From an uncultured Bacteroidota bacterium (GTDB lineage Bacteria; Bacteroidota; Bacteroidia; Flavobacteriales; Flavobacteriaceae): DNA of 9,733 nucleotides. The stretch covers positions 1 through 9,733 of the forward strand of contig CAILTC010000006.1 in the NCBI GenBank assembly GCA_903837025.1. The letters are read 5' to 3'. Shown piece after piece: positions 6,482-9,733 of this stretch. The notes beneath the pieces were generated by a model. The model was not told the DNA's origin and did no database searches. It saw only the letters and a list, made by a program, of their open reading frames with translations. Position numbers and translations under genes: made by a program. Within the stretch, counting starts at the first letter, position 1. Every line of letters begins with the position of its first letter.

Positions 6482-8581
6482 TTAGTAATTAAATTGTTTT
6501 CTATTGTCTTTAATATCTGCATTGTCTTTTAATGCAGGAAGAACTCTATTACCATCACCAGCGCTTTGCGCTTTTAATTTAGCTACATACTCCGCATGGC
6601 TTTTCAAAACTGGAGCCTTAACGACACTTGTGTTTTTTGCAACATAAACCCCTGTATTTCCTTCAATTGGAGCTGAAAGTTTTCCTGTAGCTAATGCGAA
6701 AACATTTCCTACTACTTTAGGTTCTTGACCAACACCACCTGCTAAAACAGGATTTTGCATCGTTACATCAGTTGCTTGTTGAACGGTTGAACCAGTGGCT
6801 TTAGCAATAACTTCTAATGAAGTACCCGCCATTTTAGCCTTGATTAACTCTGCTTTTTTCTTATTTTTTAGAATAGATTCAATATAAGGTCTTGCAACAT
6901 CAACAGCTGTTAATCCTGCTTTATTTATTTTTTCTACTTTAGCGATAACGTGACCTAAGTTAGCCACTTCAAATCTTTTTACAGTACCTACTTTACTATC
7001 ATCATCAAAAGCCCAACTTACAATATTTCTTTGGTTACCCAATGATCCAAAAGCTTCGTCCATAACTTTAACAGTAACTGGAGCAGCAATTGTTAACTTC
7101 ATCTCTTTTGCAGCTTTATCGAAATCTTTATCTGTTGCATCCATTTCGAATTTAGTTGCTTGAGTAAATACTTTATCTGAAGTTGCTTCAGAAGGTTCGA
7201 TTTTTTGAGCAATAGTTGCTAAACGAATTCCATCTTGTTTATCAGCAATTTTGATAATATGAAATCCAAAAGGAGTTTCAACTAAACCTACTTTTCCAAT
7301 AGGATTGTTGAAAACAAAATCGTTAAAAGGTTTTACCATTTGGTTTGGACCAAAATAACCTAAATCACCACCTTGCTGTGCAGATGAATCATCTGAATTT
7401 GTAAAGGCTAACATCAAGAAACTTTCAGGATTAGCATTTACTTGAGCCAAGATCGCTTCTGCTTTTGCTTTAGCTTGTTCTTTAGTACGTTTTTCTTTTT
7501 GATTTGGCACTTTAGTTCCTTCATAGCTAATCAAGATATGACTTGCTTTTGCATTAACACCTGATTTTCTTCCCAATGATTTTGAAATACATAAATATTT
7601 TCCATGTACATAAGGACCATAGATTTCACCTGGAGCCAAGTTGTATAATTTATCTGCATCAATTGCTGGCAAATCTTTTTTAGCTACATAAGTAGAATCA
7701 TAAGGAACATCTGAATTTGAATTTACAAATTCAACCGTATTTGTAGCCGCTTTGAATCCAGGTTCTGTAATATTAGTTTTTGTTTTATCGTCGTATTTTG
7801 TTCTATCAGACAATAAAGCTGTGATTTTACTTTTAATCTCGTTTTCATCTTCTTTCGAAGCTTTGTCTTCAATTAAAACATATTTCACTTGACGAGTTTC
7901 ATCTGCTTTATATTTTTTTTCATTCTTTTTCATGAAAGTTACAATTTCATCGTCAGAAACTTTTACATCACTGTCTTTAATTGTAGAATACAAAGCAGCA
8001 ACATAAGAAAAGCTTACTTTGTTAGCTTCCATTTCATATTTCAATTTTCCTTCACTTTCAGTTGTATAAAGACCGCCTTTTATTAAAGTATTGTAAATTT
8101 GATATTTGGCGTTAAGCTCAGCATCTTTTTCTCTGTCTTTTAAAACTTGCGCTTGTTGCGGATTTGATTTGAAGTATTCTTTAAATTTCGCTTCATCAAA
8201 AGCTCCTGCAGCATTCAAAAACAAAGGGTTTTTTCCAATATTTTGATCGGATTTCAAAACTTCCATAATCGCTTTTTCACCAACTCTCAAACCTAATTTT
8301 TCGAATTCAGCACTTAGCAAAGCAATAGAAACTTCTTGATCCCAAACTCTATTTGCAGCAGCAGTTGCAGTGATACCTTGACCACTTTTTTCAACATTAC
8401 TTACTTTTACTCTGAAATCATCAAAAGAAATATTTTTCCCATTGATACTTCCTACATCATTTGATTTTTTACCAAAACTCCCTTTACTAAATAGACTTGG
8501 TACTAGAAATGCAAATAATGCAAATGCAATAACTACTATCATTAAAGCGGAACGTTGTCTAATTTTTGCTAAAACTGCCAT
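6482..8581 (-). CDS. ppiD: PpiD/SurA-like membrane-anchored peptidylprolyl isomerase
   Basis: A periplasmic folding helper attached to the inner membrane that catalyses prolyl cis-trans isomerisation and chaperones exported proteins. The 699-residue protein has a short basic N-terminus (MAVLAKIRQR), one membrane helix (about 12-29), then a SurA_N-like helical chaperone region (about 40-220) that starts with the typical GSINGKNISFDDFR. A parvulin (PpiC) domain covers about 345-447: ASHILISYEG with H348, GGDLGYFGPNQMVKPF with M415 and F419, and TPFGFHIIKI with H441. A further 250 residues after it (450-699) show no second complete rotamase signature and probably form part of the chaperone cradle. 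The layout of one N-terminal helix, SurA-like region and one parvulin domain matches PpiD more than soluble SurA. It is downstream of the CNNM/CorC gene with a 109-nt gap and ends at the bidirectional terminator. Confidence 0.94.
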   Translation of the reverse strand: MAVLAKIRQRSALMIVVIAFALFAFLVPSLFSKGSFGKKSNDVGSINGKNISFDDFRVKVSNVEKSGQGITATAAANRVWDQEVSIALLSAEFEKLGLRVGEKAIMEVLKSDQNIGKNPLFLNAAGAFDEAKFKEYFKSNPQQAQVLKDREKDAELNAKYQIYNTLIKGGLYTTESEGKLKYEMEANKVSFSYVAALYSTIKDSDVKVSDDEIVTFMKKNEKKYKADETRQVKYVLIEDKASKEDENEIKSKITALLSDRTKYDDKTKTNITEPGFKAATNTVEFVNSNSDVPYDSTYVAKKDLPAIDADKLYNLAPGEIYGPYVHGKYLCISKSLGRKSGVNAKASHILISYEGTKVPNQKEKRTKEQAKAKAEAILAQVNANPESFLMLAFTNSDDSSAQQGGDLGYFGPNQMVKPFNDFVFNNPIGKVGLVETPFGFHIIKIADKQDGIRLATIAQKIEPSEATSDKVFTQATKFEMDATDKDFDKAAKEMKLTIAAPVTVKVMDEAFGSLGNQRNIVSWAFDDDSKVGTVKRFEVANLGHVIAKVEKINKAGLTAVDVARPYIESILKNKKKAELIKAKMAGTSLEVIAKATGSTVQQATDVTMQNPVLAGGVGQEPKVVGNVFALATGKLSAPIEGNTGVYVAKNTSVVKAPVLKSHAEYVAKLKAQSAGDGNRVLPALKDNADIKDNRKQFNY

Positions 8582-8613
8582 TTTTATTGTTGTTAATTTT
8601 AATATTCAGTTTG

Positions 8614-8621
8614 CGAAAATA
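8614..8621 (-). promoter_or_regulatory. Possible -7 element for the ppiD-like gene
   Basis: On the minus strand TATTTTCG differs by one base from the Bacteroidota -7 consensus TAnnTTTG and lies 32 nt upstream of the ATG at 8581, leaving a leader of about 25 nt. No well-spaced TTG is seen as a -33 element. The gene may instead be read from the upstream CNNM/CorC gene. The remainder of the 109-nt gap is featureless A/T-rich sequence. Confidence 0.35.
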
Positions 8622-8690
8622 CAATTATCTAATTAATAATTATACTAGTCGCGTTATAATTTACAAGAAATTTTGATTTCACCAAAAAAA

Positions 8691-9733
8691 TCAATCTTTT
8701 ATTGTCATTTTCACCAATTCAATTTTCTTGTTTGTGGCTTCTACGATAACAAAATGATAGATTCCTATGGTAATTACGTCCTCTTTTTGCGGGAATTCTT
8801 TGGTTGAATCTACAATAAAACCGCCAAGAGTCGTGTAAGAATCACTTTCGGGAATACTTAATTTATAGGTTTGATTCAAGTATTCGACATCTAGTCGAGC
8901 TGAAAAAACATAAACGCCATCACCAAGCTCTTTCTCTATCAATTCCTCGGCCGAATCATGTTCGTCTTCAATTTCGCCAAAAAGTTCTTCGACAATGTCT
9001 TCAATAGTTATTATTCCAGAAGTCCCTCCGTATTCGTCGATAACCACGGCTACGCTTTTCCTCTTTTTGGTAAGCAAATCCATTGCGTCTTTAATATAAA
9101 TGGTATCAGGAACAAATTCGACTGGAATTAGAATGGATTTGATACTTTTAGGTTTTTTGAACAAATCGAAGGAATGCACATAACCAACAATGTCATCGAG
9201 AGAGTTTTGATAGATTACAATTTTCGAATAACCCGTTTCTATAAATAAATCTTTAAGTTCCGCCACCGAGTCGAAAAGTTCAATAGCCACAATTTCAGTT
9301 CTTGGGCTCATAATATCTCGCGCTTTTACACCAGAAAATTCAAGTGCATTCTGAAACATTTGTATCTCCGAATCCATTTCTTCATGGTCTTCAACGGTAC
9401 TCATTTGTTCGGTAATATAATTTCCGAGTTCCGCTTTACTAAAATACAACGGAATGTGATCTCCTTCTGTTTTAAAGAATTTTTTTAGAACAAAATCCGA
9501 TACCCACATAAAAAAAGTAGAAAGAAAGTAAAAGAGAATATAAAAAAAATAAGCCGGTAGCGCAAAAAACTTTATAAGTGAATTGGCATAAATTTGAAAA
9601 AAAACTTTGGGTAAAAATTCTGCCGTTATCAAAACAATCAATGTAGACAAAACCGTCTGAAGAAGCAAATTCAATAAATCCGAAAGATGAAAACCAAATG
9701 TACCGATCCAACGCATCAATAAATCCCCCATAA
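8691..9733 (-). CDS. CNNM/CorC (HlyC) family CBS-domain membrane protein, N-terminus cut by window edge
   Basis: Often annotated 'hemolysin family protein'; relatives are linked to Mg2+/Co2+ transport or resistance, and true haemolysis is not implied. Numbering from the first Met in the window (9731), the visible part has the second half of a DUF21/CNNM membrane domain (hydrophobic spans about 20-40 and 54-82, with the AEFLPKVFF motif at 38-45). A CBS pair follows (about 135-255), containing DIMSPRTEI, TGYSKIVIYQ, VGYVHSFDL, SVAVVIDEYGGTSG and TIEDIVEELFGEIEDEHD. A CorC/HlyC C-terminal domain follows at about 265-342 (SARLDVEYLN, TLGGFIVDS). Family members have about 420-440 residues, so roughly 80 are missing. 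The Met at 9731 lies inside the membrane domain and is not the real start; the partial codon before it (nTT) leaves the frame open. It is transcribed toward ppiD. The gliding protein GldE shares this architecture, but the ppiD neighbour argues against it. Confidence 0.9.
   Translation of the reverse strand, partial: MGDLLMRWIGTFGFHLSDLLNLLLQTVLSTLIVLITAEFLPKVFFQIYANSLIKFFALPAYFFYILFYFLSTFFMWVSDFVLKKFFKTEGDHIPLYFSKAELGNYITEQMSTVEDHEEMDSEIQMFQNALEFSGVKARDIMSPRTEIVAIELFDSVAELKDLFIETGYSKIVIYQNSLDDIVGYVHSFDLFKKPKSIKSILIPVEFVPDTIYIKDAMDLLTKKRKSVAVVIDEYGGTSGIITIEDIVEELFGEIEDEHDSAEELIEKELGDGVYVFSARLDVEYLNQTYKLSIPESDSYTTLGGFIVDSTKEFPQKEDVITIGIYHFVIVEATNKKIELVKMTIKD

Noticed and set aside
8673..8694. 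Hairpin TTGATTT / AAATCAA at the end of the CNNM/CorC gene
   Set aside because: The stem is 7 bp and nearly all A/T, overlaps the stop codon, and lacks a clear T tract after it on the minus strand; too weak to call a terminator.
8691..9733. Identification as the gliding protein GldE
   Set aside because: Domain layout is shared, but the neighbour is a PpiD-like isomerase rather than other gliding genes, and the N-terminus needed to decide is outside the window.
1..9733. Defence system, phage, transposon, CRISPR or RNA gene
   Set aside because: Every long frame matches a housekeeping or metabolic family, and no transposase, integrase, array-like repeat, or tRNA/rRNA-like segment was seen.

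Overview
The window looks like chromosomal core sequence from a member of the Bacteroidota, most likely the Flavobacteriia and probably Flavobacterium or a close relative. The evidence is the low GC content, A/T-rich intergenic gaps without Shine-Dalgarno motifs, a TAnnTTTG promoter motif, and gene content typical of that class: a DPP IV with a POT transporter, a mevalonate-pathway HMG-CoA reductase beside a 'GYDIA' GHMP kinase, and a long PpiD/SurA-like isomerase downstream of a CNNM/CorC protein. No mobile elements, CRISPR arrays, RNA genes or broken genes were seen.

Layout: (1) 1-3843, minus strand: a peptide-use pair. A secreted dipeptidyl peptidase IV is transcribed toward a proton-coupled oligopeptide (POT) transporter 59 nt downstream; the transporter's C-terminus runs off the left edge. 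(2) 3844-4022: a divergent intergenic region with a perfect 8-4-8 inverted repeat and a promoter for the rightward genes. (3) 4023-6366, plus strand: class II HMG-CoA reductase (mvaA), then a GHMP-family kinase whose motifs resemble phosphomevalonate kinase. The 103-nt gap between them holds a tandem CTTTGCGA repeat and a second copy of the last bases of mvaA. (4) 6427-6462: a perfect 16-bp hairpin flanked by A and T tracts, acting as a shared terminator for the convergent genes. (5) 6482-9733, minus strand: a CNNM/CorC-like CBS-domain membrane protein, cut by the right edge at its N-terminus, followed downstream by a membrane-anchored parvulin-type isomerase (ppiD-like).

How the genes work together: DPP IV would release X-Pro/X-Ala dipeptides outside the inner membrane and the POT carrier would import them. 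HMG-CoA reductase makes mevalonate for isoprenoids (quinones, carotenoids, undecaprenyl carriers), and the neighbouring kinase is a reasonable candidate for a later mevalonate-pathway phosphorylation. The last two genes belong to envelope maintenance and ion homeostasis.

Nothing here is clearly a new system. The kinase of unassigned substrate next to mvaA is the most worthwhile lead. Family assignments come from motif reading only, without database searches.
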